This document shows, piece after piece, positions 1-12,400 of a stretch of 64,000 nucleotides of DNA. The DNA is from Deuterostichococcus epilithicus (taxonomy: Eukaryota; Chlorophyta; Trebouxiophyceae; Prasiolales; Stichococcaceae). The translations under genes and the position numbers were made by a program. Where the stretch lies: positions 2,852,001 to 2,916,000 of the forward strand of contig JAVTLE010000016.1 in NCBI GenBank assembly GCA_033439295.1, in the 5' to 3' direction. The notes beneath the pieces are model-generated. The model was not told the origin of the DNA and did no database searches. It was given only the letters and a program-made list of their open reading frames with translations. Numbering within the stretch: position 1 is the first letter of the stretch; each line of letters opens with the position of its first letter.

Positions 1-449
1 GTTGTCATAACTAGCTTTAAAGGGGACAGCGTTGCGGACGAGGTAGAACATTACTCTCTTGTGAATCTTCGGCACTGCATTCCGATGTCATGAAGTCCAG
101 ATTCCTGACGACGATCAACAGCCGCTGATCAGCGAGAGAGCGAGGCTCGAGTTTTCGCTGCCGCCTGTGCTGTTGGCGGGGACACAACCTTTGAGCAAAA
201 GCACAGCACAAGGACTGCCGCAGCAGTCGCTGTTCTCCAGCGGCCCTCAAACCACACACCACCTTCTACCCCACGAGCTCGACCACATCAAGGAGCATGT
301 GTAGCCGCAATGCTGCTTTGCGAATGCCAATGCGTCAACAGGTTTCAACTGCTTCAACTGCTCAAAACAGCTGCGGCGATCATTCACTGTGTCTGAAAGT
401 GAGGCTGCTGGAATCCCAGTTCCCAAAATGTGTGCTGCCACCTGCTCAA
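1..449. other. 3' flank of the U-box/ARM gene, no gene seen
   Basis: This stretch lies beyond the proposed stop codon of the minus-strand U-box gene. The open frames in it are short and lack splice-compatible continuation, conserved motifs or sensible composition. It probably holds the 3' UTR of that gene and intergenic DNA. I see no TGTAA polyadenylation motif on the minus strand here. Confidence 0.4.
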
Positions 450-3400
450 TTAGCGCCGGTCCCAATTGTCAGCAGTCTGATCCCCCATGCCGCCCCGGCC
501 ACTCATGCTGCCAGTACTGCCGCTGTTGTCGCCATACTGAGCGGACCTGCGTGGGTGGGGGAACAGCGTCAAACGGGTGTTTAGGGTTCAGGGGATTAGG
601 GTTGGGTATCCACCGGAGGCAGCACCCACCGACGACAACATGCTCCCCGCCAATTGCGCCAAATCCGTGAGCGAGCACAAATGACGGGCCGCATCCGCCG
701 CAGGTGCTGCAAGGCTGCAAACACACGGCACCAGCGCCCGGGCGGCCATGAAAAGATGACGACGACTCTGGAGCCGGCTGGGGGTCCTGTTGGATGTGCG
801 CCTCAAGATTCGGAGCCTGAGGCGCGCCTGAGGCCGCGGGACACCAGCAGCGGCGGCGGGCGGAACTCATACTGGGAGCTCGCGCCAAAGTCCGCGTTGC
901 TGCCCATGCTCATGGAGCGTTGCACGTGTCCCCCCTCACTGTCTTGAGACGCCGCATCGTCGCCGTAGCCCGCGGCCGCCCTGCAGACACGACGAAGGAG
1001 TGTGGTGTGGCCCCAGCTCTGTGGTGCTCTGCCTGCACGACCAGGAGCGGCACAGCGGAACTGGCCGCCAGCCGGAACCCGTCGAGGATACGACTGGTGA
1101 AACACTGCTGCTGACGGTGACAGCCAGCAGCTCTGCCAAGACAGCCGAGCGGAGCCAGGCGCGGCCCCTGGTGCTGAGTGCCGGCGTGCCGGTGAACACG
1201 AGTTGACCCTAAACCCTGACGCGCACCAGGGCGGCGCGCCGACGTCGCCGGGCCGCTGGTACGCAGACGCCCGCCCACCTGCATCATCGGGCGCGCCCGG
1301 CGCCCCGCTGCCGCTCCCACTGCAGGGTTTAGGAAGGGTCCAGGATGTGCACGTTTCAGGGCCTGAGTGTGCAGCATGCTCCAGGGCCCCCATGTGACGC
1401 CTCTTGGGTGAGCGCGCACACCAATCTCACAGCGCGGACAGGAGCACCGCCTCCGCGCGGCTGCGCCGTCGCCGCATCTGCCTGCCAGGCCAACGCCCGC
1501 CAGGCCCTGCAAGGCGCTCAGTGTGTGGCACATTGTCCCAAGCGGCAGGGCGTAAGTCGAACAAGCAGCACCTGTCGTTGTAGGCGACGAAGCTGGCGCG
1601 GCGGCCGCGCTGGCTGCTGGAGGCCGGCGGCGGCGGCGCGCCCCCTGCGGCGGCGCCGCCCGCCACTGAAAATGCATCCCCTTGGTCCTCCGGCGCCAAC
1701 CCCGCATATGGGTCCAATTCCGCCTCGCCAGCCTGCGGCTCAGAGGTGGCTCAGGTCGACTCGCAGCCTGAACTTGCGCTGTTTTTGTGGAGCACGGTCG
1801 AGTGCTCCAGCGTTGCAGACGCAGGAGACACACGTGTCCCGATCGGGTGACGGATGCTTCGGAGCAGTAGAACAGCTGGTGCCGTCGGCCCCCACCTGCC
1901 GGCCGCCAGAGCGGCTGCCGGCGCCGCCCGCGCCGCGGCAGGCGGCCAGGATGGTGTTCAGGTGCTTCACGGTGGCCGGGCCAACAACGCCGGCGGCCTT
2001 GAGGCGGCCCGCGGTGCCGCCCAGCGCCTGCCGCGATTGCGCCGAGATGTGCTGCGACCTCGCCATCGTCGCCAGCGCTGCCGCCTGCGGAGGGGGTACA
2101 GCATGCATCACGATGGCTGTGACCGGAGTCGCCAGTGCTTCCACAAATCGGATCTTAGTGCTTTAGGGTTTGAACCCTACAACCGTGCCGCCCCCTCCGC
2201 TGATGCATGCTTTCCGCCAATGTGAGGCCATGGCTGGGAGGATCCGGTGTTCAGCAGCGAGCAGCCTCATCAGAATACGCACCGCGGCGTCGACTTGCGC
2301 CAGGTCGGGGGCGTGCAGCATCTGGATGAGGTGCGGCACGCCCTTCTGAACGACCGCCCAGTTGGCGCCGTTGCTGTCGCCCATTGCCGCCAGCGCGCCT
2401 GCACAGTTGCAGAGGACGATCAGTGGGCTCGGCAGCATGGTGACCTTGCCGGAAATGGGCGCACAGTCGTCGGGCAGACCTGACCGGCGACGACTCCGCC
2501 GGCAAGGTGCAGCATGTTCAACATGCAGCAGCTCCTCACAATGAAGCTGCCCCCAATCTGTCGACACAGCAGTTAATTGATTGAAAAAGAACAGCGCGGC
2601 CTGAGCCCAAAACAAAGAACAGAACCCGAAACGCACTTGCGGCGGCGACGCGGGTGGCGGCCGCCGGCTGCCCCAAAAGGTTTGCCAGGTTGACGACCAG
2701 GCCGGCACGGGATTCCGACTTCTGGAACGCCGGCGATGGTGCCAGGCGGGCCGCAAAGGCGGCGCCGGCCGCGCGGCCGCTGGGCGTGCCCCCCAGCAGC
2801 AGCTGGTTCAGGCCCACCAGCGCATGCGCCTTGACGACCTCAGTCTGCACGGGGTTTGATGAGGGGGGATCAAAAGGCGGGGATTTGAAGGGAGGCTCCA
2901 ACGCAGTGCGCCCGGCGGCTGGGTGAGCCCCGGCCAGCGCGGGGGCCACGACCGCCCCTGACTTTGCAGGGTTGAAACGTCAGGATTTCAGCGCACGGGG
3001 TGGAACTCCGAAGTTGACGCCAGCAGTTCGCTCAGCAAGCAGCCGCCTCGCCCCGCAGCACTCGATCCACACCCGGCGGCCTGATGTGTGGCCAACATCA
3101 GAGGATCGGAGTGGGAGTCAGCCGGCAGGATCGCAGTCAACGACACCTCAAATTCAAGGTGTCTGCGACATTTTGGAGCAGAGCGCTCACCGCAACGTCC
3201 TTGCTGCCGGCAGAGATGTTGGCGAGCGCCACCGCGGCCGCTTCCTTGCCGCCCGCAGAGCCGCCGATGAGCACCGCCACCAGTGCACCCACCGCCTGTC
3301 GCCGTTCCAACAGCACCAGCAATGAGTGTACTTCACGACCAGATAGCAGGGGCCTCTGGCTTCGGGAGGCGAACTGCTCAACACGAGCACCAGCCTGCCG

Positions 3401-6400
3401 TCCGATGCAGAGCTAGGGTGGGCAGCGCAAGACACGGCCAGCAAGTGCCAAGGCGTTTGCCAGCGACGCTGGTGCAGTCCGGCCCGAGACCCCGGCAGTG
3501 CCTGGACCCGCATTCCTCGCCTGGTGCCGTGAGAAAGCAGACGAGCATGGCGCCGTGCAAGACTTGCAACGACAACAGAGATGAGGAGACTCGATACCCT
3601 AAACTCGCAAGGGTCACCTTTTCCTTGCGCAGCATGGCCATGGTGGGCTTGGAGTCGGCGGCCGACATCTCCGCGAGCGCCGCCGCCGCCGAGTCTCTGC
3701 CGGGCAGCGTGCCCGTGCGGGCGATGTTGACGATGGCTCTGACGGCGCCGCTTGCCACCGCAATATCCTGCGATGCGATGCGCGGTGCTTGGGTCTCAAT
3801 TGGCGAGACTGCTGTTTTAGTGCTGCTCACTCGCTGCCGAAAGGCAGGGCAGCAGCGCTGCGTCCTGAAGCCTCGGTCGCAGCGGCGCCATCCTCGTCCA
3901 GGTCAGGCAAAGGCAAACAGCAATGTGCCGCTCCTGCCGCATCCTCGCAACAGCGGAGGCAGAGCGGTGGAGCCAGCCAGTGGAGAGACGAGGCTCAGCA
4001 GTGACACGAAGATGAAAACCGACATATGTACAAGATGGCCATGGGAAATAGGAGGAGACGTTCCAAGCCCGCACCAGGTGGCCGCGCCTGGTGACGCCGT
4101 TCTGGGTGACCATCGCGCGAACCACCTCCATGGCGGCCTCGCGGGTGCTGGCATTGTCGGCGCTCGGCTTGGCGACCAGCAGGCCCAGCACCGTCTTGAG
4201 GCCGCCGCTGCCGACGAGCGTGACGCCGTCCGTCGCCGGCGAGCGCGCGATGGAAGCCAGCATGCGCAGCGCCGAGTCGCGCCCCAGCGTCTTGCCTGTG
4301 GGCGGTTTCAGGGGGGGAGTCTCAGGAGGTTTTCCTCCAGGGCAAGGGACGGCGCTGCCGGCGGTGGCGCTGCCTCAGGCAGGTTTGAGACACGCGTCGA
4401 GCCGCCGCCGACGCTCCGCAGAGGCCGCTGTCGAGGTCGCTGTCCAGAGGAGAGCGGTCGCCCGCGGGGTCCACCCAGGAGTGATGGGTCGCACCGCCAC
4501 AGTCGGGCAGCGGTGTGGCAGCGCGCTCGAGCAGACAAGCGCAGGGACCGGCAGTTGCAGCTGGGCCGGTTGTCTGACGCGCCAGGACACACACACTGGA
4601 GCTAGCAGAGCTCCGCACCAGAGCGCACGAGACCCAGCAGCGCGGGGCCGGCACCAGCGGCGGCAAACGGCTCCACGCCGCCGGGCTCGCTGGAGATCTG
4701 GTCGGCTGCCCAGGCGGCGCCCTCCCGCGCACCCGCGCCCGCGCTGCCCGCCAGCACCTGCCGGGATTCAGGGTTTAGGGTCTGCTGAGGGAAAGACATC
4801 GCCCAGGGTCTAGGGTGCAGCTCGATGGCAGCGCCAGGGTCCTGCCGCGCCATCTTCTTGTTTCGGGCCCACCTCACGCTGCCGACGTGGGCAGGCTGTC
4901 ACAAGGTAGGTTGTCACAAGGCACACACCACCGACTTCAGACAGCGCCTGCGCCAGCGCGCTGTGATGGCACTCGCCTCTGCCCGCGGGCTCTGCCAGGG
5001 TGGGGGAAGCTCGAGGGGGGGGCTGTACCGGCATGAGCGCTGAGGCGGCGCCGGCGTCTGACAGCGTGTTGCGCGACACAGGGTCCGTGGCGCAATAGCC
5101 CAGCAGCCAGGCGGCGGCCTCCGCCCCCGCGGCGTCGCCCGCGCGCAGCATGTCGAACAGCGGGCCCGCGACCTCACCCACCGGCACCTTGGCTCTGCAG
5201 TCAGGGCGGCACACAGAGTCAGCCAGACGGCTTGGAACCCGGCGTCCAGACATGCAGGTCCTACAGATCCGCTGGAGGTCCCAACATCCCAGGGCGGGGC
5301 TGGCAGCAAGCGGCTGGTTCTGTGAAGTTGAGGTTCAGCAGCTCCGGGCTTGGACTCGGGTGGGCACAGAAGAGCAGGGCCGCGCCGTGACGCGGGCGCT
5401 GCGGCGATGATCTTGGCGAGCGACTGCGCGGAGGCCGTCCGGCCGCTGGCCACCGGGCACTCCAGCAGCTGCACCAGCGCCGCCATGCCGCCTGCGGCGC
5501 CATTGGTGCGAGAAGGTTGCTGTTGGACTGGCGGCAGCCGGCAGACACACATGGGCAGTCCCACGCAGCTGCCTCCAAAGCAGGGCCATGACCGAAGGGC
5601 TGCCATGATCGTGCTTTTCGCCTGGCTTTGGAACTGGAACCTCAAGAAGAGAACGGAGGACAGGGCCGGCAAGCCCTAACCGTGGTGCGCGATCTTGGCG
5701 GCCAGGCCGGCGATGTTCTGCGCGAGCGCGCCCAGCAGCTTGGCGGCGGCCTCGGAGCCCGAGCAGAAGGGCAGCCCCAGCATGGCGACCAGGGCCTGGA
5801 CGCCCCCCGCGGCGCCTCCCAGCAGCTTGAGCACCTCGCCCGCTGGTGGCTTGCCGGACTCGTAGATCCTGCGACAGCAGTAAAAAGGGTCCAAAAACGG
5901 TCCAGCCTTTTTGGCATTGTTTTCAGAAACTGGTGAGGAGCGGCAGCGTCCAGCATGGCGGCAGCAGGTCTGCGGGCAAGCAGCACCGTGGAAAGGCCTG
6001 AGATCGGTGTCAGGAGCAGCCATCCGGCAGCTTCGGCAGCAACACAAGCCCGACAGAGCTGCGCCAGGGAGCGGGAGCAGGAGCGGCGAGTTCTGATAAC
6101 CCGAACGACGCCGGAAAGGTGCCAAGCGGCACCTGCAGAGGCAGAACGAGGCGGCGAGCGCGTCTTCGGCAGACGCGCCGGCGATGAGCAGCGCCTCGAT
6201 GAAGGTGCGCACGCCCGCGGGGCCAAAGGGCACCAGCTCCTGGTTGTGGCAGTTGAAGTGCACCAGCGCGCCTGCAGCGGCAGGACAGGGGCTGAGCTTG
6301 CACTGGCAAAGCGGGGCGGCCGTCACGAGGCCGGGGCCAGGTCTAAAGGTTGCGCAGAGGCTCGTTTGGCACCGCGTGCCCTGCTCGGCAGCCTTCGCTA

Positions 6401-9400
6401 ATCAGCAGCAGCGGCTGACTGGTGACAGGTCTTGGGCCTCAGCTTCTTCTTGAGAATAGAGCTCGAGAGGAGCACCGACGAGCTGATATCCATCATCTTG
6501 GGCCTCAGCTGTCTTCTGGGGGGTGCCAAGGAATGGCTGTTCAGTCTCAAGATGATGAGTATCAGCTCGGTCGGCGCTCGTCTCGAGCTTCGTGTTTGGG
6601 ACACAAATTGCAGAGAACGGACCAATGAGAGGGAGCTGGTCGGTGACGTCCGGCTTGGCGAGGCCATGGTACAGCACCGGCACCAGGTTGCAGCGCATGA
6701 GCTCCATGGCCACCGCGGGGTTGCGCGCCAGGTGCCACACCACCCGCGCCGCCGCCACTGCGCGGCACCATGCAGGCTCGGATCGATGCTGTAGATGCGG
6801 CGCATTGGCCGCTGGCGCAGCAATGCCGCAGTCGACCCACTCGGGCTGGCCTGCCGGCTACCGATTGAGGACCCTTGGCCGTGCACGAAGCACGACTCCT
6901 CATAGCGTCGGTTGGGGCGCCATGCATGCAGTGACCACGGCCGCGGCAGCCAGCAGACAGCAGCCCACCCTTGAGCGGCGGGTGCTCGGCAGCAGCCAGC
7001 TGCGACAGGCGCGGCGCCCCGCCCGCGGCGACGAAGTAGGACCGCATCTCGTCGTTGTCCTCCGTCAGCAGGGCCAGCCGCGTCAGCACCGGGATGGTGA
7101 CCGCTTTAGGGTCCCGCACCTCCCGCATCTGCAGGCCAGCGCCCACGGCGGGTCTCAGGGCCTTTCCGCCTGACTTCGCCTGGGTTTCATGCCTGTTTGG
7201 TGACGAGGTGAAGGGGCGGGGCCGGCCACTTTGCCGCACTCCGAGGTTGTTGCTACTGGCACCCTGATCGCGGCCGCAAAACCCTCATTCATGACACATG
7301 GCCTCGGCGAGGCACGGTCACAGCAGAACACGAGGGAGGTGAGGGTAAACCTCAAAACCCTAATATTTCTTTCTTTCCTTTCTTTCGCCCACCTTTGTGA
7401 TGATGGCCACCACCTCTGCCTGGTCCTGCATCCGCTGGGAGGCGCCCGAATGCGAGCCTGCGCAGATGAAGCTGCAAGCTCTGGACGCGCGAGCATGTAT
7501 CAGCCTGCAGGATGTTCAGCCAGTAATGGTGCTGCGCCGCATGGCGCGTGGTGTCGCTTGGGCAGGCCTTGCAAGACACAGACGGACGACCGAGGCAGGA
7601 AGCAAGGCCATGCTGTTGAGAAGGCCCCTCCGATCAGAACAGAAGTAGGTGCGGTTTAATACATGGGAATGGTACATGGCATTGACGCAAGGGATGGGCC
7701 GGCAGCGCACGGCGGAGGGGCGTCTCAGCGCCGCTGACGCTGTCGGTGCGCCCTATGCTGGACAGGCTGACCAGCGACTGGTGGCTGCCGCTGTCGCCGC
7801 GGCGGTGGCGGCCGACGCGGCTGAACAGGCCGCCTCCGCGCGCCGGCTCCGGCGACGTCGGCGTCGCCGCTGACAGCGGCGTGCCCGCCTGCAGCTGCAG
7901 CAACGCCGAGCGAGAACGATGAGTCGAGGGGACTCCGGTAGCCACGATTGCATTGCAAGATTTTGGAGTTCAATCAGCCTGTTTGCAGCCGCTCGGCTGC
8001 TTCGAGTCCTGCAAAACATCTGCAGACGCCAGTTGGCAGCAGTGCAGGCAACGCCGGCATGCGCCTGGAGAATGCGCCAGCATGCTGGCTGCGGCGCAGA
8101 CCAAGCAGTCCCTGGCAACCGGCCGGCTCGCTTGAACCAATCCACACACCGCAGCATGGAGACATGCAGGTGGAAGCAGGATGCCTTGAATGGGGGAAAC
8201 GGACATCCGACCCAGCAACACCCCTTCTAACGCAGAGCTTGTCCACACGGGCCGGCCTCAAGCTTTCAACTTTGAACCCTGGTGAAGCCTCACCTCGGCC
8301 TCGGAGGAGATGGAGGTGGACCGGCGCGCCCGCAGCCCGGCGGTGTACTCCGCGGCCGCCGCGCCCAGCAGCCGCCCGGGGCCGCCGGCGTCGCCGCCAG
8401 AGTCCGTCGACAGCGTGTCGCTCGCGCCGCGGCTGGGGCGCCGGTTGCGGATGCTCTGCAGGCGAGGCACCCGAAAACTCGACTTGCCTCAACCGCCGGG
8501 TCACGTGCAGCGAGGCGGTCGCGCCATGGCGAGGCCGTCTGCCGGCGTGTCACTGGCTCAGCTGTCGATCGCCTTTGAAAGCGGCAGCGGGCACCAGTGC
8601 AGCGCGGGCATGCCGCTGTCCTGCCCCAGCTCCATGAACCACCTGGTGGCAGCATCGCTGCAAGCGCCGTTCCGTCAGCTGGAGCCAGACGAGCAGGTCG
8701 CACTCCCACCATGTTGCACGGCCGCAGTTCATAGTTGTAAGGGAAACCTGTTACTACTTATCTCGACAGGGAGCAATCTCGACCCACCTGCGTCAGCTGA
8801 GCGTACTCAGCGGCCTTGCCGGCAGAGTCGCCCGCGGCGCTGCCCCCGGTGGAGCTCATGCTCGCAGAGCGCTGGTGGCTGGAGGCCGGCGGGGTGGCGT
8901 ACAAGTCCTGGTGCGCAGGCGCAGGCGTAGCCGGCGGCGTGGAGTGGGCACGCAGAGAGTTGCCGCCGGCGTCGCCGCCCGCCATGTCCGAAGAGCTGCC
9001 TGCACGCACATGGCAGCTCTATGTCAGCAGCACCTCGTGTCGCCAGAAAAACATTACCACCGCAACGGACACAGCAAGCTGTGAGGCTCGAGAATGGTAG
9101 TCCGGATGCTGGAAAGCTTGGCCGGAGGCAGTTGGAGTGTTTGACGCCGGAAGAGCGAGAGTGGCAGGGTGGGTGTGGACGCACCCGCGCGGCGGATGCC
9201 GTAGCCGGCCTGGGGCCTCGCGGCCCCCGGGGCGGCGGCCGCGCCGGCTGCAAGGACGCCGGCGGCCGCGCCGCCAGCGGCCGCCGCAAGGCCCGCCACC
9301 GCGCCGTTGCCGAGGGCAGACCCGGTGCGGCGGTAGCCAGTGCCTGATGGCGGCCGCCCCAGTGCCGGACGGCTCGCCTCTTCGCCTGAAGTAAAGACGA

Positions 9401-12400
9401 TCCTGGTTGATGGAGAGAATTCCTTCGCAGTGGGGTCAGCTTGCAGCAGGCGGGAGGACCCACACCTCGCACTTGGTTGCCTCTTCTCGAGTGTGTTGTT
9501 CCAGAGGGCTTGCGGCAACAGGCAGGCGGCAACGACAATTCGGCGGGATCCTTGCAGGGCAGCAGCACCCACCTGCGAGCTGCTGCTCGACGGACTCAGC
9601 CGCGGCCGCCAGCTCGTCAGAGGACAGGCTATCTGCTCGCTCCGGCTGCGGCGCCAGCGCCGGCGCCGCAGTTTCGGCATCGCCGCTGCGGGACTCCCGC
9701 CGGCCGGTGATCCAGGAGCTGAAGCTGCTGGGCCGAGCGGCGGGCTTTGCCGGCACCGCCTTTGGCCCCCCCGGCGNCNGCCNCCGGCTCTGCCGCCGGG
9801 GCCTGGGACACCACCACCGGAACGATCGCCGGGCTGCCGGCCGCTGCAGTCACCGGAATGGCCACGTCCGGCTCGGCGAAAGCATTCCGGGCCGGCAGCG
9901 CCGCCGGCAGCGGGCTGGCATGCAGGCCGGGCGCGGGCGCCGGGGAAGGCGACGGCGACGCCGAAAACGGCCGCGGACGCCGTGCGGGCGGGCTCGGGCT
10001 GCGGCTGGTCGCCGGCGACGCCGACCGCAGCCGCGCCTGCACCTGTGGCAGCCAGATAAATACTCAGACACGATCCTGGGGGGCACTGGGAGCCTGTGCG
10101 GGCCTTGCGTATTGGATTTAGGGTTTTGTCGCAACTCCCCATCGCTCGAACACGCTGTCAGGACACACAGTCTGGAGAGACCTGATGGGCTGCCATGTGC
10201 GAGCACCACATTCTGGATCTGCTGCACAAGTGCGCATTTCTGCAGCGTTCAGGTCCCTGGACCCTGGCCTGCACAGCGGTGCATCAGCGCCGTACCTCCT
10301 CCATGAGAGACCCGCCGTCCGAAGCGTCGTCCGCGGCAGATGGGGACCGCAGCGACAGCCGGTCGATGGCCTGCACGCCACAGCAAGGACGCACGGCGTC
10401 AGGTTCCAATGACCCTCACATCAGACACACAAGGACAAGCGACCAGAGTGAGCGCCGCGAGCCGCTGAACAGCTGATTGCACGGGCTACAGGTTGTACAT
10501 GTGCAGTACCAATCTTGCACCGACCTGGGGGCTGGGATCGGGGCGCCGAGGAGTAGGCAACAGCCCGCCAGGGGAGTAGGGCGAGTAGGACCGCCGGCGG
10601 GTCATCTCGGAGCGGGTGCGCAAACCGTTGTTATTGCCGGCGCCCGGGGCTTGCGACTGTGTAGACAACGCCGCCGGCGCCGCGAGCGCCGCCGCAACGA
10701 TCTCGTCTGAGGTGGCGCTGTTGCCACGGTCCGTCTGCAATGAGAGGTCAGATGCGTTCAGCCGCTGAAGCTCTAGTAAACATTGGGTGCCGAACACCAG
10801 CAGACAATGTGCGGCACGCAAGAACGACTCAGGCACAGCTGCAGACACACCCCTGCACATGCCCTGGTCCTTGTTGCCACCACATGGCACACACAGAGCT
10901 AACGCAGCTCGCAACTGCACATCACAATGCACTGCGAGATCCCGAGCCGCCGGCGCACACCTTGGCCGGCGACGCGGAGGGCGGCGACACGTCCTTTGGC
11001 GGCGCAAGGTGCGCGCCAAACGCCGCCTCAAATGCGGCGGTGTCTGCTGCGGTGTACGCCGCATAGGAACTGGCCGACCGCCGCGGCCGCGCCCGCACCC
11101 CATCCACGGCTCGCGTCGCGGCGGACGTCGGCGGCGGCGTCCAGGCCGCCGCGGCGCGCTCTGCCGCCTTGGTCGGCGACTCCGCCTGTGGGCAAAGGAT
11201 GTGTCGCGTTGAGCTTCGGGCGCTGCCGTATCGCGGCGCATCTGGGAGCAGAGACGCTCATGAACGAGCAGGTGTGGCCAGTGCAAGGCTCGAGGGCGGC
11301 AGGTGTCATGGCCACCAGGGCACCAGCAAGGAGCCAAAAAACTTCACGCCCACCCCCTGCTGCGAATTGCGGCGCGACGACGGCTGCGCGCTACGCCCCT
11401 GCAGGTCGTTCTGCGGCTTGCCGTCCGACCGCGCCAGCCGCGGCGGCGGCGCGGGCGCCGGCTCTGCGGTTGCTCTGCGCGGACTGGGCGGCGGGCTGGC
11501 CCTGGGGGCCTACGGCAGCAGCAGCAGGACGCTGGTGTCAGTCAAGCCCGCCGTCAGCAGCAGGGTGCGCCTGCGCGTGGCCCCGCCCAAACACACGGCA
11601 GCGGGGATGGGATGGTGTACGGTGCGGCGCTGACATCCCGTGCTTCTCTTCTCATCCCCTTCAAGCTCTCGCCTCCTTGCAAGGTTTGGGTTCGGACGTA
11701 CCCGGCTGCGGTCGCCACGTGGGCTGGCCTGTGGCGACGGCCCGGGGCTGGGACGGGGAGACGCCCGCGGGCTGGGGCGCGGCGACGCCTGCAGCGGATG
11801 CAGTATGTACTGAGCTCACTGGACCACAGCAGATCTGGAGCACTATAGCTAGGCCACTTCATGAAATGGAAGTGGCGACTGCGCAGGTGGAAGCACCCTG
11901 AGCGTGCCTTCGGGGAGGGCGCAGGTGAGTTGCCGCGGGACTTGGTGCCCACCATGCGGACAACGGCAGACGGCGCTGTCCGCTGCGCCGCCGCCCGGCT
12001 GCCAAACACCTGCGCGCACAGTCCAGCCTGGTGACGCCAACGTCCCAGCTGTGCTTCTGGCATCCTTTGGGTTCGACCGGGTGAGCTCGCGCGCCCTGCA
12101 GCTGCGCCTGATCACAGTTGAGATGCCTTGTGGGACTGCTCCCGGCAGGTGGCAGCAGCCACCGTGCTGCAGGGCTGCAAACGAGCGGGGTCGACCTGCT
12201 GACGCCAGTTCGGCGCAGCTGTGGGACCGTCTGCACACCTTGCCAAACAGGCTGCCGCTGCTTGGGGGCTTCTTCATGCCGTCGTGGCCGGGCGGGACGC
12301 CGCCAGGGCCCTTGATGACGCGCACGCCGCCCGTTTCTGTGCTGTTGCTGCGCAGCCCAGCGTCCTCTCCAGCCTGGTCTCGAACGAAGGCATAGCATCA

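Noticed and set aside
3283-4605. 440-codon open frame on the plus strand
   Set aside because: It is antisense to two ARM-repeat exons of the U-box gene and shows no family motif.
9054-10142. 362-codon open frame on the minus strand
   Set aside because: It crosses introns and exons of the U-box gene in a frame different from the Ser/Pro-rich coding frame, and passes through ambiguous bases.
10927-11901. 324-codon open frame on the plus strand
   Set aside because: Antisense to the linker exons of the U-box gene; Arg/Ala/Pro-rich shadow.
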